Shown: piece by piece, positions 49,300 to 58,758 of the stretch
How the letters are laid out: each line of letters opens with the position of its first letter
Position numbering within the stretch: position 1 is the first letter of the stretch
Source: Caulobacter sp. 602-2
GTDB taxonomy: Bacteria; Pseudomonadota; Alphaproteobacteria; Caulobacterales; Caulobacteraceae
Assembly: GCF_011043625.1 (NCBI RefSeq)
Contig: NZ_JAAKGT010000009.1
Coordinates: 124,001-188,000 of the forward strand
Direction: 5' to 3'
DNA: 64,000 nt
The notes under the pieces: generated by a model
Database searches by the model: none
Told to the model about the DNA's origin: nothing
The model's input: only the letters and a program-made list of their open reading frames with translations
Translations under genes and position numbers: made by a program

Positions 49300-49893
49300 A
49301 TGACAGAGATCCATCGCTGCACCTGGCGGGGCATGAACGGCGACCCGCTGTACGAGGCCTATCACGACACCGAGTGGGGCGTGCCCGAGTGGGACAGCCG
49401 CGCCCTGTGGGAAAAGCTGGTGCTCGACGGTTTCCAGGCCGGGCTGTCGTGGATCACCATCCTGAGGAAGCGCGAGGCCTTCCGCGCCGCCTTCGCCGAT
49501 TTCGACCCCGAGGCGGTGGCCCGCTTCGGCGAGGCCGACCGCGCGCGCCTGATGGCCGACGCCGGCATCATCCGCTCCAACGCCAAGATCGACGCGGCCA
49601 TCGCCGGCGCGCGGATCTATCTCGACATGCGCGAGCGCGGCGAGGACTTCTCGGCGTTCCTGTGGAACATCGTCGGCGACGCCCCGATCCAGAACGCCTT
49701 CACCGGCATGGGCGACGTCCCGGCCCAGACGCCGCTGGCGGTCGACATGGCCAAGGCCCTGAAGGCCAGGGGCTACAAGTTCTGCGGTCCGGTGATCGTC
49801 TACGCCTTCATGCAGGCGGTCGGCATGGTCAACGACCACTTCGTCACCTGCTTCCGCCACGACGAGTGCAAGGCCCTGGGGCATCGCCACTAG
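49300..49893 (+). CDS. tag: DNA-3-methyladenine glycosylase I
   Basis: A 197-residue Tag protein: Cys7 and His22 (RCTWRG, YHDTEWGVP) with the C-terminal CFRHDEC form the zinc site, and LVLDGFQAGLSWITILRKR carries the Trp/Gln active-site segment. It removes 3-methyladenine from alkylated DNA. Full length. Monocistronic, divergent from the small secreted protein and followed by a family B repeat. Confidence 0.95.
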   Translation: MTEIHRCTWRGMNGDPLYEAYHDTEWGVPEWDSRALWEKLVLDGFQAGLSWITILRKREAFRAAFADFDPEAVARFGEADRARLMADAGIIRSNAKIDAAIAGARIYLDMRERGEDFSAFLWNIVGDAPIQNAFTGMGDVPAQTPLAVDMAKALKARGYKFCGPVIVYAFMQAVGMVNDHFVTCFRHDECKALGHRH

Positions 49894-49928
49894 GCGGCGA
49901 CATTCGCCCGACAGGCGTCCCCCACACC

Positions 49929-50038
49929 CCGTTCTTCCCCGCGAAGGCGGGGACCCAAGCGGCGTCCGTGGGTCGTCCACGGCCCCGCTCGCCCGCGAAG
50001 GCGGCTTGGGCCCCGGCCTTCGCGGGGGAGTACGGTGG
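49929..50038. repeat. Family B long palindrome, copy 3
   Basis: Left arm GTTCTTCCCCGCGAAGGCGG then GGACCCAAGC, right arm GCTTGGGCCCCGGCC and GCGGGGGAGTACGGTGG, ~110 bases. Close to the 22305 copy in both arms. Lies in the intergenic space after tag. Confidence 0.8.
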
Positions 50039-50159
50039 GCAAGGGCTGGATTGGCTGAGCGCCGGCTCGCTCCAGGCGGCGCGCTCGGCGTCGAGCCTGG
50101 GCGGGCTCAACCGTTCCGTGCTAGAGCCTGGGGCGTAGCGTTCGGGGGCGTGTCGCGGC

Positions 50160-53100
50160 ATGGAATGGGTTTTCATCGTCGGCCTGACGGTGTGGGTCGC
50201 GCTGCAGCATCAGTCGCTCGACATCGTGCGGCGGCGGCTGGACCAGACCCTGGCCGAGCTGGAGCGCCTGAAGGCGGCCCTGGAGCGGCGCGAGCCGCCT
50301 GAGGCGCCCGAGACCGTGTCGGTTTCCCGGAGCGTGATTTCCGAGGAGCCGCTTCCTCCGGAGCCTGCCGTTCGCGAGCCTGCCGCGCCGACGCCGCCCT
50401 CGCCCTGGACGGTCGAGCCGGCCGCGTCCGAGCCTCATCCCGAACCCATGACCATCCCCGCGCCCGCGCCGCGGGTCGCCCGGCCGATGATCACCCGCGA
50501 GGCCGCCTCGACCTGGCTGGCCGAGAACGGCCTAGCCTGGATCGGCGGCGGGGGGCTGGCGCTGGGCGGCCTGCTGCTGGTGGCCTACGCCGCCCAGAAG
50601 GGGATCTTCACCCCGCCGCTGCGCATCGCCGCGGCGGTGGCGCTGGGCGCCCTGATGGTGCTGGCCAGCGAATGGATCCTGCGCCGCAAGGCCGAGACGA
50701 GCCGCCACCTGCTGGCCGCCGCCATCGCGGCCGGGGCCGGGGCGGTCACGCTGTACGGCGCGGTCTGCGCCGCCCACGGCCTTTATCACCTGATCACGTT
50801 CTGGCTGGCGGCGGTGCTGGCGGCGGCGGTGTCGCTGGGGCTTCTGGCGCTGTCGCTGCGCCATGGCGAGCCGCTGGCCCTGGTGGCCATGGTCGGCGCG
50901 GCCGCCACCCCGATCGTCACCGACATCTCGTCCTGGTCACCCGTGGTCTTCGAGGCCTACGCCATCCTGGTCGCCGCTACCGGCTTCGTGCTGGCGGCGA
51001 GCCGCCGGTGGGGCTGGACCAGCCTGGCCACGGCCGTCGGCGCGCTGCTGCTGAGCCTGCCGCCGCTGGCCGACCGGCAGTACGCGGCCGGCGCGGTCCT
51101 GGTCGCCCTGGCCGCCGCCGGGCCGCTGGCCGCGCTCTGGCGGCGCCGGCGGACGGGCGAGACGCAGGCCCAGGTGCTGCGCCTGCGCCAGAGCGCCATG
51201 GCCGCCCTGTTCCTGGCCAGCCTGGGCGCGATGGCGGTGTGGTTCTGGTCGCCCAGCCAGGCCTCGGCCGCCGCCGGGGTGCTGAGCGGCGTCCTGCTGG
51301 GCCTGACCGCGCTGGCGATCGCGACGCGCCAGGCTCCGCCGGCCCTGTTCGCCGCCCCGGCCGGGGTCACGGTGTTTGCGATCCTCTGCTGCCTGCTGTT
51401 CGAGGGCGACAAGGCCGGGGTGGCCGTCACGCCGCCCTGGCTCCACCTGCTGCTGGCCTTCATTCCGCTGACGGCCCTGCCCGCGGCGCAGCGGCTGCAC
51501 GCGGGCCAGCGCCCGCAACTGCTGGCGATCGCCGGCGTCGCCGCCGCGCTCGCCGCCAGCCTGGCCTGGCCGCTGCTGGGCGAGGCCGGCTTCGACCACG
51601 CCTGGACGCCGGCGGCCCTGCTGGGCGCGGGCATGTTCGGCCTGGCCGTGCTGATCGCCCGCCGCAGCGAGGCGCCGGCCGGCGATCCCGGCCTGGCGAT
51701 CTGGCTGGCCGCCGCCGCCGAGATGGTCTTCCTGGCGATCCACGGCGCGACCCAGCCCAGGTTCGAGCCCGCCGCCTTCGCCTTGGCGGCCCTGGCCCTG
51801 GCGATCGCCGCCCGGCGCCTGCCCTGGCACGGCCTGGCCCAGGCCAGCGTGGTCGGCGGCCTGCTGGCCCTGGTGGTGATGCTGCGCCCGGCCTTCATCG
51901 GGCCGGCGCTGGAAGGCCGCCTGCCCCTGCCGATCCTGGCGGCGGTGTGCGGGGCGGCGACCCTGACAGCCTTCGCCGCCGCCTGGCTGCTGAAGGCCGC
52001 CGGTCGCCGCAACGAGGCCGAGGCCCAAGGCGCCAGCGTCCTGATGATCCTGCTGCTGGGCCTGTTCATCGGCGTGCACCTGGTCGTGGTCGGCAAGCCG
52101 GGCCACGCCTCGGCGCCGCTGCTGGAATCTTCGCTGCGCACCCTGATCCTGCTGACCGCCGGCCTGGTGCTGGTGCTGCGCCAGCGGCCGGACGACGGCC
52201 CGCTGGCCCGCTGGCGCACGCTGCTGGTGGTCGGCGCGGGCCTGGCCCATGGCCTGCTGCTGCAGGGCCTGGTCGCCAACCCCTGGTGGGGCATGGGCGA
52301 GGTTCCGGCCGGACCGCCGCTGTTCAACACCCTGCTCTTGTCCTACCTGGCGCCGGCCGTGCTGCTGGCGGTCGCGGCCTGGCGACGGCCGGTCGACGCC
52401 GCCGGGCGCGGCTGGGTGGTCGGCTCGGCGGTGTTCGGCCTGCTGTGGGCAGTGCTGGCCCTGCGCCACGGGATCCATGGCCGGGCGATGGCCGAGGCCG
52501 GGATCGGCCGGGGCGAGCTGGCCGGCTACACGGTGCTGCTGCTCCTGGCCGCCCGAGGCTTCTTCGACCCGCGCCTGACCGCGCGGCCGGCCGCCAGCTG
52601 GCTGGCCCGCGCCGCCCCGACCGTGGGCTGGATCGCCCTGGTGCTGGCGGTCCTGGTGTTCGGCTTCCTGGCCAATCCCTGGTGGGGACCCGACCAGGCG
52701 CGGCTGCCGCCCATCGGCGCGGCGCTGCTGGCCCTGGCCCATGTCGCGGGCGCGGCCCTGCTGCTGGAGCTTGGCCGCCGCGACGGCCGCCTGGCGATCG
52801 CCGCCCGGGCCAGCGCCGTCGGCGTGCTGTTCGTGCTGGTCAGCCTGGTGGTCCGCTGCGGTTTCCACGGCCCGGCCATGGGCGCCTCGATGTCCGCGGG
52901 CGGGCTCGAGACCTGGACCTTCTCGGCCGTCTGGGCGGCTTTCGGCCTGGTGGTGCTGAGCCTGGGCTCGACCCGCCGGGACGCGGTGCTGCGCTGGGCC
53001 GGCCTTGCGGTGCTGCTGCTGACGGCGGGCAAGGTGCTGCTGGTCGACCTGGCCCGGCTGGAGGGCGTGGTCCGCGCCGCCTCGTTCCTGGCCGTCGGCG

Positions 53101-53186
53101 CCCTGCTGCTGGGCGGGGCGGTGCTGGTGCGCCGCCTCAACGCCCGGACGCGGGCGGAGCCGCCGACCCCGACGGACGCTGGCTGA
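50160..53186 (+). CDS. DUF2339 family large membrane protein
   Basis: A 1008-residue protein. An N-terminal helix (1-18), a Pro/Glu-rich coiled-coil region (20-115) and then about 25 hydrophobic helices filling residues 115-990, ending in a short charged tail. WLAENGLAWIGGGGLALGGLLLV (in parts) is the DUF2339 opening, and repeated NPWWG motifs recur in the membrane part. Function unknown. Ala+Leu make up a large share, and the long internal membrane bundle suggests an ancient duplication. ATG 50160. Confidence 0.87.
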   Translation: MEWVFIVGLTVWVALQHQSLDIVRRRLDQTLAELERLKAALERREPPEAPETVSVSRSVISEEPLPPEPAVREPAAPTPPSPWTVEPAASEPHPEPMTIPAPAPRVARPMITREAASTWLAENGLAWIGGGGLALGGLLLVAYAAQKGIFTPPLRIAAAVALGALMVLASEWILRRKAETSRHLLAAAIAAGAGAVTLYGAVCAAHGLYHLITFWLAAVLAAAVSLGLLALSLRHGEPLALVAMVGAAATPIVTDISSWSPVVFEAYAILVAATGFVLAASRRWGWTSLATAVGALLLSLPPLADRQYAAGAVLVALAAAGPLAALWRRRRTGETQAQVLRLRQSAMAALFLASLGAMAVWFWSPSQASAAAGVLSGVLLGLTALAIATRQAPPALFAAPAGVTVFAILCCLLFEGDKAGVAVTPPWLHLLLAFIPLTALPAAQRLHAGQRPQLLAIAGVAAALAASLAWPLLGEAGFDHAWTPAALLGAGMFGLAVLIARRSEAPAGDPGLAIWLAAAAEMVFLAIHGATQPRFEPAAFALAALALAIAARRLPWHGLAQASVVGGLLALVVMLRPAFIGPALEGRLPLPILAAVCGAATLTAFAAAWLLKAAGRRNEAEAQGASVLMILLLGLFIGVHLVVVGKPGHASAPLLESSLRTLILLTAGLVLVLRQRPDDGPLARWRTLLVVGAGLAHGLLLQGLVANPWWGMGEVPAGPPLFNTLLLSYLAPAVLLAVAAWRRPVDAAGRGWVVGSAVFGLLWAVLALRHGIHGRAMAEAGIGRGELAGYTVLLLLAARGFFDPRLTARPAASWLARAAPTVGWIALVLAVLVFGFLANPWWGPDQARLPPIGAALLALAHVAGAALLLELGRRDGRLAIAARASAVGVLFVLVSLVVRCGFHGPAMGASMSAGGLETWTFSAVWAAFGLVVLSLGSTRRDAVLRWAGLAVLLLTAGKVLLVDLARLEGVVRAASFLAVGALLLGGAVLVRRLNARTRAEPPTPTDAG

Positions 53187-53187
53187 C

Positions 53188-53209
53188 CCCGGAAGGCTCA
53201 GCTTCCGGG
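53188..53209. terminator. Stem-loop between convergent genes
   Basis: CCCGGAAG-GCTCAG-CTTCCGGG, eight-base perfect stem in the 11-base gap and the stop of the serine hydrolase gene. No T-tract; possible bidirectional transcription end. Confidence 0.5.
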
Positions 53210-54628
53210 CGTCGGCGCCTCCAGGCGCTTGAGCCGGTTGACCGCGTTGGTGTTGCCCGGGTCCAGCGCCAGCGAGCGGCGGTAGTGGGCGATGGCGGCG
53301 GCCTTGTCGCCATTGGCGGCGTAGGCCTCGGCCAGGCTGTCCTGGGCGTTGCCGCTCTTGGGGAACAGGTCGGCGGTCAGCGACAGCACCGCCAGGGCCT
53401 TGGCGTTGTCGCCGAAGGCCAGCAGGCGATAGCCCCAGTCGTTCAGTTCGTGCTCCGACGGCTTGAAGGCCGGGTCCTTGCGCTGGGCGGCGATGACGCC
53501 GGCGAAGGCGGCTTTCGGCTGGTCGGACAGCGCCGCGCGCAGGGCCGCCACGCCGGTCAGCCGCATGCCGGGAACATAGGCCCGGGCGATCTCGTCGATG
53601 ACGTCCTCGGGCGTGCCGCCGGCCAGGTTGCTGAGGATCGCCACCCCCACGCCGTCGTCGGGATAGAGATAGACGGCGTTGCGGCTGCCGCCGGTCATGC
53701 CGACCACCAGGCGGTCGGGCCGCTCAAGCACCAGCCAGCCCAGCCCCCACTGGCCCAGCTGGCCGTCGGTATAGGGAACCTGGGTCCACATGGTCTTGCG
53801 GGCGCCCGCGTCCAGCAGGCGTCCGTCCATCAGGGCGATCATCCAGCGGCCCATGTCATCGCCGGTGCTGTCGAGGCCGGCGGCGGCGCGGGCCAGGGGC
53901 GAGAACACCTCCTGGCGAGGCGCGGGCTGGTCGGGGGTCTCGCGGCGATAGCCGTAGGAGGTCGCCCGCGAAGGCCCAGGATCGCGGCTGTCGCCGTAGC
54001 GCGAGCTCGTCATGCCGGCGATGGCGAACTGCTCGCCGCCCAGCGGCGTGCTGACCGGCAGGCCGTGCAGGCGGTCGATAGCCATCTGCACCAGGGCGTA
54101 GTTGGTCTGGCAGTAGTGGAAGCGCTGGCCGGGCGGAAACAGCACCGGCGCGGCCAGGGCCTCCTTCCAGGCCGTGGCCTCGTCGACGGCGCCGTCCTTC
54201 TGGCGCGGCACGAAGTCGGGCAGGCCCGAGGTGTGGCTGAGCAGACGGCGCACCTGGATGTCGCGCCAGGTTTCCGGCAGGCCCTCCACATAGGCGCCGA
54301 TCGGCTTGTCGAGGTCCAGCCGCCCGGCCTGCACCTCGCGCATGGCCGCCACGCCGGTGAAGGCCTTGGTGATCGAGTTGATGGGGAAGGTGGTCGTCGG
54401 CGTGGCCGGGATCTTGCCGGCCAGGTCGGCCAGGCCGTAGGCGCGCGAGAACACGATCGCCCCGTCCTTGACCACCACCACCTGCGCGCCCGGCACGCGG
54501 CGATCGGCCATGAACCGCCGCACGATGGCCTCGGTGCGATCGGCCGGGGTCGCGCCCCAGGCCAAGGTGGAAAAGGCGGCGAGCGCCGGACACGCCAGTC
54601 CGGCCGCCAGCAAGGCGCGACGGTTCAT
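53198..54628 (-). CDS. Class C beta-lactamase-fold serine hydrolase with TPR tail
   Basis: A 476-residue protein with a signal peptide (MNRRALLAAGLACPALAAFS), the S85-I-T-K88 nucleophile motif, LLSHTSGLPDF, and Y172-C-Q at the place of the Y-X-N motif (Asn replaced by Gln). C-terminal ~110 residues form TPR repeats (GNAQDSLAEAYAANGDKAAAIAHYRRSL). This is the CubicO/esterase family; D-alanyl or ester substrates are possible. TPR fusion suggests a partner protein. Confidence 0.85.
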   Translation of the reverse strand: MNRRALLAAGLACPALAAFSTLAWGATPADRTEAIVRRFMADRRVPGAQVVVVKDGAIVFSRAYGLADLAGKIPATPTTTFPINSITKAFTGVAAMREVQAGRLDLDKPIGAYVEGLPETWRDIQVRRLLSHTSGLPDFVPRQKDGAVDEATAWKEALAAPVLFPPGQRFHYCQTNYALVQMAIDRLHGLPVSTPLGGEQFAIAGMTSSRYGDSRDPGPSRATSYGYRRETPDQPAPRQEVFSPLARAAAGLDSTGDDMGRWMIALMDGRLLDAGARKTMWTQVPYTDGQLGQWGLGWLVLERPDRLVVGMTGGSRNAVYLYPDDGVGVAILSNLAGGTPEDVIDEIARAYVPGMRLTGVAALRAALSDQPKAAFAGVIAAQRKDPAFKPSEHELNDWGYRLLAFGDNAKALAVLSLTADLFPKSGNAQDSLAEAYAANGDKAAAIAHYRRSLALDPGNTNAVNRLKRLEAPTPGS

Positions 54629-54754
54629 GATGATCAGTACCCCTGGAGCCGTCCCCGCCCCGGGCGCAAGGGACCAGCCCGGGGCGGGGCGGGCCAGTTA
54701 ATCTTCGGTCATGCGCCGGTTTCCTTCGCCCGCGAACCCGCCTAGACAGGCCCC

Positions 54755-55381
54755 ATGCCGACCGGACCCGACATGATGCTGGAAGCCGCCTGCGGACCGG
54801 GACCGGTCTGCGGCGTCGACGAGGCCGGTCGCGGGCCCTGGGCCGGGCCCGTCAGCGCCGCCGCCGTGATCCTGGATCCGGCGCGGGTGCCCAAGGGCCT
54901 CAACGACTCCAAGAAGCTCTCGGCCAAGGCCCGCGCGGCCCTGGAGGAAGAGATCAAGGCCATGGCCGTGGCCTGGTGCGTGGGCATGGCCAGCGTCGAG
55001 GAGATCGAGGAGCTCAACATCCTGCACGCCGCGGGCCTGGCCATGCGCCGGGCGGTCGAGGGGTTGGCGGTGACGCCGAGCTTCGCCCTGGTCGACGGCA
55101 ACTACCGCTTCGTGCTGCCGTGCGAGGTCAAGACCGTGGTCAAGGGCGACGCCCTGTCGTGCTCGATCGCGGCGGCCTCGATCCTGGCCAAGGAAGCCCG
55201 CGACCGCATCATGGTCGAGGCCGACGCCCTCTATCCCGGCTATGGCTTCGCCGGCCACAAGGGCTATCACGCGCCGATCCACGTGGCGGGGCTGAAGAAG
55301 CTGGGGCCCTCGCCGATCCACCGCCTGAGCTGGGCGCCGGTCAAGCTGGCGCTGCAGGAAGGCGCGGCGGAAGAGGCCTGA
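54755..55381 (+). CDS. rnhB: Ribonuclease HII
   Basis: A 208-residue RNase HII: D22-E23-A-G-R-G is the catalytic signature, then [16 protein letters not shown] and [22 protein letters not shown] with the later Asp. It removes ribonucleotides from DNA in the cytosol. Full length. ATG 54755; the segment before the DEAGRG motif is short and usual. Confidence 0.95.
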   Translation: MPTGPDMMLEAACGPGPVCGVDEAGRGPWAGPVSAAAVILDPARVPKGLNDSKKLSAKARAALEEEIKAMAVAWCVGMASVEEIEELNILHAAGLAMRRAVEGLAVTPSFALVDGNYRFVLPCEVKTVVKGDALSCSIAAASILAKEARDRIMVEADALYPGYGFAGHKGYHAPIHVAGLKKLGPSPIHRLSWAPVKLALQEGAAEEA

Positions 55382-55385
55382 GGCC

Positions 55386-56186
55386 TCAGTCCGCGGGCTT
55401 CATGCCGGCGATCAGCCAGTCCCACTGGAACGGGATCTGCACGTGGGCGCCCGCCGTGGGGGAGCCTTCCCTGGTCTGCGGCGCCGCCCGCATGCGCGAC
55501 ACGGCTTCGGCGGCGGCCGCCTTGGCCTTGGGGTCATCGACGCCGCGATAGTCGCAGGTCGTCAGGCGTCCGTCCTTGGCGATATCGCAGTCGGCGAGGG
55601 TCAGGCCGTCCGTGCGTCCGGCGCGGTCGAGAATGGCCACGGCGTCTGGGCCGGCCGGACGCTCGGCCCAGACCACCATGCCGACGCTGCAACGAGCCTC
55701 GCCGCAGCGCGCGACCGGGCCCTCGGGGGTCTCGCCGTCCTTCAGCCGCGTCAGCACGATCGTACCGTCGCCGAAGCCCTTCAGCACGCCGCGCCTCATG
55801 CTCTGGCCCGGGGGCGCCTGGAAGACGATCGGGATGGTCGCCCGCGCGTCGGGCTCGGCATAGCGGGCCGGGACGGGCGTCTGCATCTGGAAGCCCTGGC
55901 TGAGCAGCATGGCGGCCTGGTCGAAGCCGTATCCGTCCGGGGTGGACGAGGCGACGACGCACTCGGCCAACAGCCCGTCGGTCGTGACCTTGCAGCTCAG
56001 CGTCGCCTTGCCGCCGACACCCTCGCGCATGGCCCGGTCGGGATAGGCGGCGGCCATGTCGCCGCCGGACGGAGTCTTGGCCCACCGGCCCGACAGGTCC
56101 TTGGCCGGCGCCGTCGGCTGCGCCGCCGCGCCGCTCGCACATGCCAGAGCCATCACGGCCAGCGCCGTGGCGATCCGCTGGATCAT
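55386..56186 (-). CDS. Periplasmic protein with two TonB-C-like domains
   Basis: A 266-residue protein with signal peptide (cleavage near GAAAQP). Residues 55-125 (GGKATLSCKVTTDGLLAECVV and FDQAAMLLSQGFQMQTP) have the TonB C-terminal-domain pattern, and residues 190-255 (GLTLADCDIAKDGRLTTCDYRG, then QIPFQW) look like a second, more distant copy, each with a Cys pair. No membrane anchor or Pro-rich TonB stalk, so it is not a classical TonB. Confidence 0.7.
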   Translation of the reverse strand: MIQRIATALAVMALACASGAAAQPTAPAKDLSGRWAKTPSGGDMAAAYPDRAMREGVGGKATLSCKVTTDGLLAECVVASSTPDGYGFDQAAMLLSQGFQMQTPVPARYAEPDARATIPIVFQAPPGQSMRRGVLKGFGDGTIVLTRLKDGETPEGPVARCGEARCSVGMVVWAERPAGPDAVAILDRAGRTDGLTLADCDIAKDGRLTTCDYRGVDDPKAKAAAAEAVSRMRAAPQTREGSPTAGAHVQIPFQWDWLIAGMKPAD

Positions 56187-56299
56187 CCGAATTCCCCCTC
56201 GATACCAGCGCCCGCCCTAGCAGCCGGATGTCCAATGGACAATCGAAGGGCGAGCCAGGACCGGAAAGATCGCGCCGGCGGATCGGAAACGCATCGGCG

Positions 56300-57244
56300 T
56301 CAGGCGGGCTCGGCTTCCCACGCCGCCAGCGCGCCCAGCGGACGCAGGCGGGCGAACAATCGCTTGATGTTGGCGTGGTTGGCCTCGCCCATGGCGAGCA
56401 GGCGCGGCAGGGCCTGTGGCGGGGCGGTGGCGACCCAGCCGTCGTCGCGGCGCAGGCAGAAGCCCTGGCCTTCCAGGCCGTTGAGGTGGCGGCGCACGGT
56501 CTCGGGCGGCACGCGCAGCGAGCGCGCCAGGGCCGCCGTCCGCGTCGCGCGGCCGATGCGGGCCGGATCGGCCGCCCAGTCCGGCAGGGCCTCGCCCGGC
56601 AGCGCCTCGATGTTGCTCACCACCAGTTCCAGCAGCACCCGGCTGGCGATCAGGGCCCCGGTCAGCAGGATCAGGTCGTGGCAGGTCCGCAGGACGTACT
56701 CCGACAGCGCCCAGTTCACCGCCCGCAGCGGCGGCTCCTGTACGGGCGCGGGCGGCGCGGCTAGGTCGTCGGGCAGGGCGCCGATGGCCTTCAGGTCGTG
56801 GTGGAGGCGGCGCGCGCGCTGGTAGCGGCCCAGCATCTGATCGCGATAGGCCTCGGTGGTCACTGCGCCGTTGGGCACGACCACGCCTTGCGGGCCGACC
56901 ACGCACAGGCCCTGGCGGGCCAGCCGCAGCACCCGCCGGCGGACGGTCTCGAACGGCAGCACCAGCGACTGGGCGATGGCGTTGACGCTGACCGGCCGGC
57001 GCAGCTCGTCCGGCGCCGACTGGTCAGCCCCGCCATAGACGGCCAGCAGGGCCGGATCGCGCATCACCGTGGCCATGTTGGCGTCGAGGGCGGCGGTCAG
57101 AATCCAGGCGTCGAGCAGGTCGTGCTCGCCGCGGGTGATCTCGATGGTGTCGCGCACATAGGCCAGCGAGGCGCGGACTTCCTCGGCGAGGCGGCGCGCC
57201 GGCGCGGGTGCGGTGGGAGTGGATGTCGCCGGCTGGTCAAGCAT
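56300..57244 (-). CDS. Protein with tandem winged-helix domains
   Basis: A 314-residue protein with two similar helix-turn-helix units: VSVNAIAQSLVLPFETVRRRVLRLARQGLCVV (about 93-125, in parts) and TRTAALARSLRVPPETVRRHLNGLEGQGFCL (about 234-265, in parts). The shared SLxxPxETVRR core shows an internal duplication. The regions between are helical and hydrophobic-rich (LILLTGALIASRVLLELVV). A transcription factor that binds as one chain with two DNA readers is likely; no named family. Confidence 0.72.
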   Translation of the reverse strand: MLDQPATSTPTAPAPARRLAEEVRASLAYVRDTIEITRGEHDLLDAWILTAALDANMATVMRDPALLAVYGGADQSAPDELRRPVSVNAIAQSLVLPFETVRRRVLRLARQGLCVVGPQGVVVPNGAVTTEAYRDQMLGRYQRARRLHHDLKAIGALPDDLAAPPAPVQEPPLRAVNWALSEYVLRTCHDLILLTGALIASRVLLELVVSNIEALPGEALPDWAADPARIGRATRTAALARSLRVPPETVRRHLNGLEGQGFCLRRDDGWVATAPPQALPRLLAMGEANHANIKRLFARLRPLGALAAWEAEPA

Positions 57245-57431
57245 CGGTGGAACAGAGCAAGCGTCCGGATCGGGCGCAAGGGCGACCGTCGCTCAGAATG
57301 AGTAGCGAGACGAGTATTTTTATCCCGTGACCCCCGCTTACAGTCCGCGCCGTCCGATTGCGGGCGTTCTCGGGGGAGGGCGACGCCGCGACCGTGAGTG
57401 ATCCGGCTGGGGGGCCGGAAGGCGAACGGGG

Positions 57432-57467
57432 GGAGCGGGAAGCGTGCGGGGGCGCGCCTCCCGCTCC
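57432..57467. terminator. Stem-loop downstream of the small membrane protein gene
   Basis: Nine-base perfect stem GGAGCGGGA/TCCCGCTCC with an 18-base GC-rich loop, placed just after the end of the TonB-receptor operon. The rest of the 245-base gap 57245-57489 shows nothing else recognisable. No T-tract. Confidence 0.45.
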
Positions 57468-57489
57468 TGGGACCGCTCCGGAAAATCGA

Positions 57490-57672
57490 TCAGCGCCGCC
57501 GCGCCGCCAGCGCCCAGACGGTCACCACGACCGAGGCGCCCAGCGCCGCCGCGCCGATCCAGTCCCACGCGCCGTCGTCGAGCAGGGCGGCCACCAGGCC
57601 GAACAGGCTGAGCGCGGCCACCACCACCGGGATGCGGAACACCTGCCAGAGGGAAAGGTGCGGGCGGCTCAT
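57490..57672 (-). CDS. Small two-span membrane protein (60 aa)
   Basis: A 60-residue protein MSRPHLSLWQVFRIP with two hydrophobic helices (about 12-30 and 35-55) and a basic end (LAARRR). Its ATG overlaps the stop of the PepSY gene (ATGA), so it is the third gene of the siderophore receptor operon. Small hydrophobic proteins of this kind are common partners of PepSY proteins in iron-uptake operons, function unproven. Confidence 0.7.
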   Translation of the reverse strand: MSRPHLSLWQVFRIPVVVAALSLFGLVAALLDDGAWDWIGAAALGASVVVTVWALAARRR

Positions 57673-58751
57673 CGCGCGCTCCGGTGCTTGACCAGCCACA
57701 GATAGACGCCAGAGCCCAGGATCACGATGGTGGCGATGTCGAGCAGCGCCCACAGGATCTTCAGCGGCAGGCCGCCATAGTCGCCGAAGTGCAGCGGCTG
57801 CGACAGCGACAGGGTCTTCACGTACCAGGGCGTGGGGGCCACGGCCGACAGCTGGCCGGTGCGGGCGTCGATCAGGGCCGGAGTGGTCAGGTGCGCGGTC
57901 AGCGGCGTGTCGCCGTGGAAGAACACCGCATAGTGGTGGTCGGTCGAATAGCTGCTGCCCGGGAAGGCCACGAACTGCAGCTGCTTGCCCGGCAGGGCCA
58001 GCTTGGCGCGCTCGACCGCGGCGGCCAGCGAGCTGCGCGCGTTCGACGGCGCGGGCTTGTCGTAGGCCTGGGTCAGCTCCTTCAGCGCCGTGTTCTTCCA
58101 GTAGCCGATGATCGGCGTGGCCAGGGTGTTGACCACCCCGGTGACGCCCACGACCAGCACCCAGGCCAGGGTCACCGCGCCCAGCAGGTTGTGATAGTCG
58201 AGCCAGCGGGTGCGGGCGGCCTTGCGGGCCCGCACCGTGCCGAACGGCAGCTTGCGCATGAACGGGGCGTAGAGGACGACGCCCGAGACCAGCGCGATCA
58301 CCAGCAGCAGCCCCATGGCGCCTAGGAACAGCATGCCCGCCAGGCCCAGGAACATGTCGGTGTGCAGCTGGAGCAGGAACTCCATCACCGGATGACCCGC
58401 CACCGAGGGGGCGGGATCGCCGCTGGTCTGGTCGATCGGCTGGAAGCTGTAGCCCGCCTGGCCGGGCTTGACGGTGGTGACGTTCACCACCGGCCGCTCG
58501 ACGTCGAAGCTCATGAAGGCGGCCACCTCGCCCGGCTTGCGGGCGAGCGCCGTCTCCAGCACCTGGTCGAGGCTCAGCTTGGGGCCGTCCGGATGGGCCG
58601 GCGCCCAGGCCTGGTGCATCGCGACCTCCTCGATCTCGTGGGTGAACACGAGCGGCAGGCCGGTGACGCACAGCATCAGCAGGAACAGGGTCGAGACCAG
58701 GCTCGACCACTTGTGGACCCACGACCAGGCGCGGAGCGTCGACGGCTTCAT
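57669..58751 (-). CDS. PepSY-associated membrane protein (siderophore utilisation)
   Basis: A 360-residue protein with about four hydrophobic helices: the first at about 14-34 (VHKWSSLVSTLFLLMLCVTGLPLV in parts) with the conserved HKW, further helices in the middle (about 140-165, 190-215) and near the C terminus, and PepSY-type periplasmic loops (TLSLSQPLHFGDYGGLPLKILWALLD in parts). This family, including FegB/PiuB-type proteins, is thought to reduce or release iron from siderophores. It follows the TonB receptor in the operon, 7 bases after its stop. Confidence 0.87.
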   Translation of the reverse strand: MKPSTLRAWSWVHKWSSLVSTLFLLMLCVTGLPLVFTHEIEEVAMHQAWAPAHPDGPKLSLDQVLETALARKPGEVAAFMSFDVERPVVNVTTVKPGQAGYSFQPIDQTSGDPAPSVAGHPVMEFLLQLHTDMFLGLAGMLFLGAMGLLLVIALVSGVVLYAPFMRKLPFGTVRARKAARTRWLDYHNLLGAVTLAWVLVVGVTGVVNTLATPIIGYWKNTALKELTQAYDKPAPSNARSSLAAAVERAKLALPGKQLQFVAFPGSSYSTDHHYAVFFHGDTPLTAHLTTPALIDARTGQLSAVAPTPWYVKTLSLSQPLHFGDYGGLPLKILWALLDIATIVILGSGVYLWLVKHRSAR

Positions 58752-58758
58752 CGGGGCC

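Noticed and set aside
20687-50038. Family B palindromes considered as CRISPR or attachment sites
   Set aside because: They are single dispersed units without regular spacing or spacers, and no cas or integrase gene is present.
50672-54745. A 1357-codon open frame on the plus strand running through the DUF2339 gene and into the serine hydrolase gene
   Set aside because: It shadows two real genes: out of frame with DUF2339 and antisense to the hydrolase. Its product is Arg/Gly/Pro-rich low complexity, typical of GC-rich off-frames.
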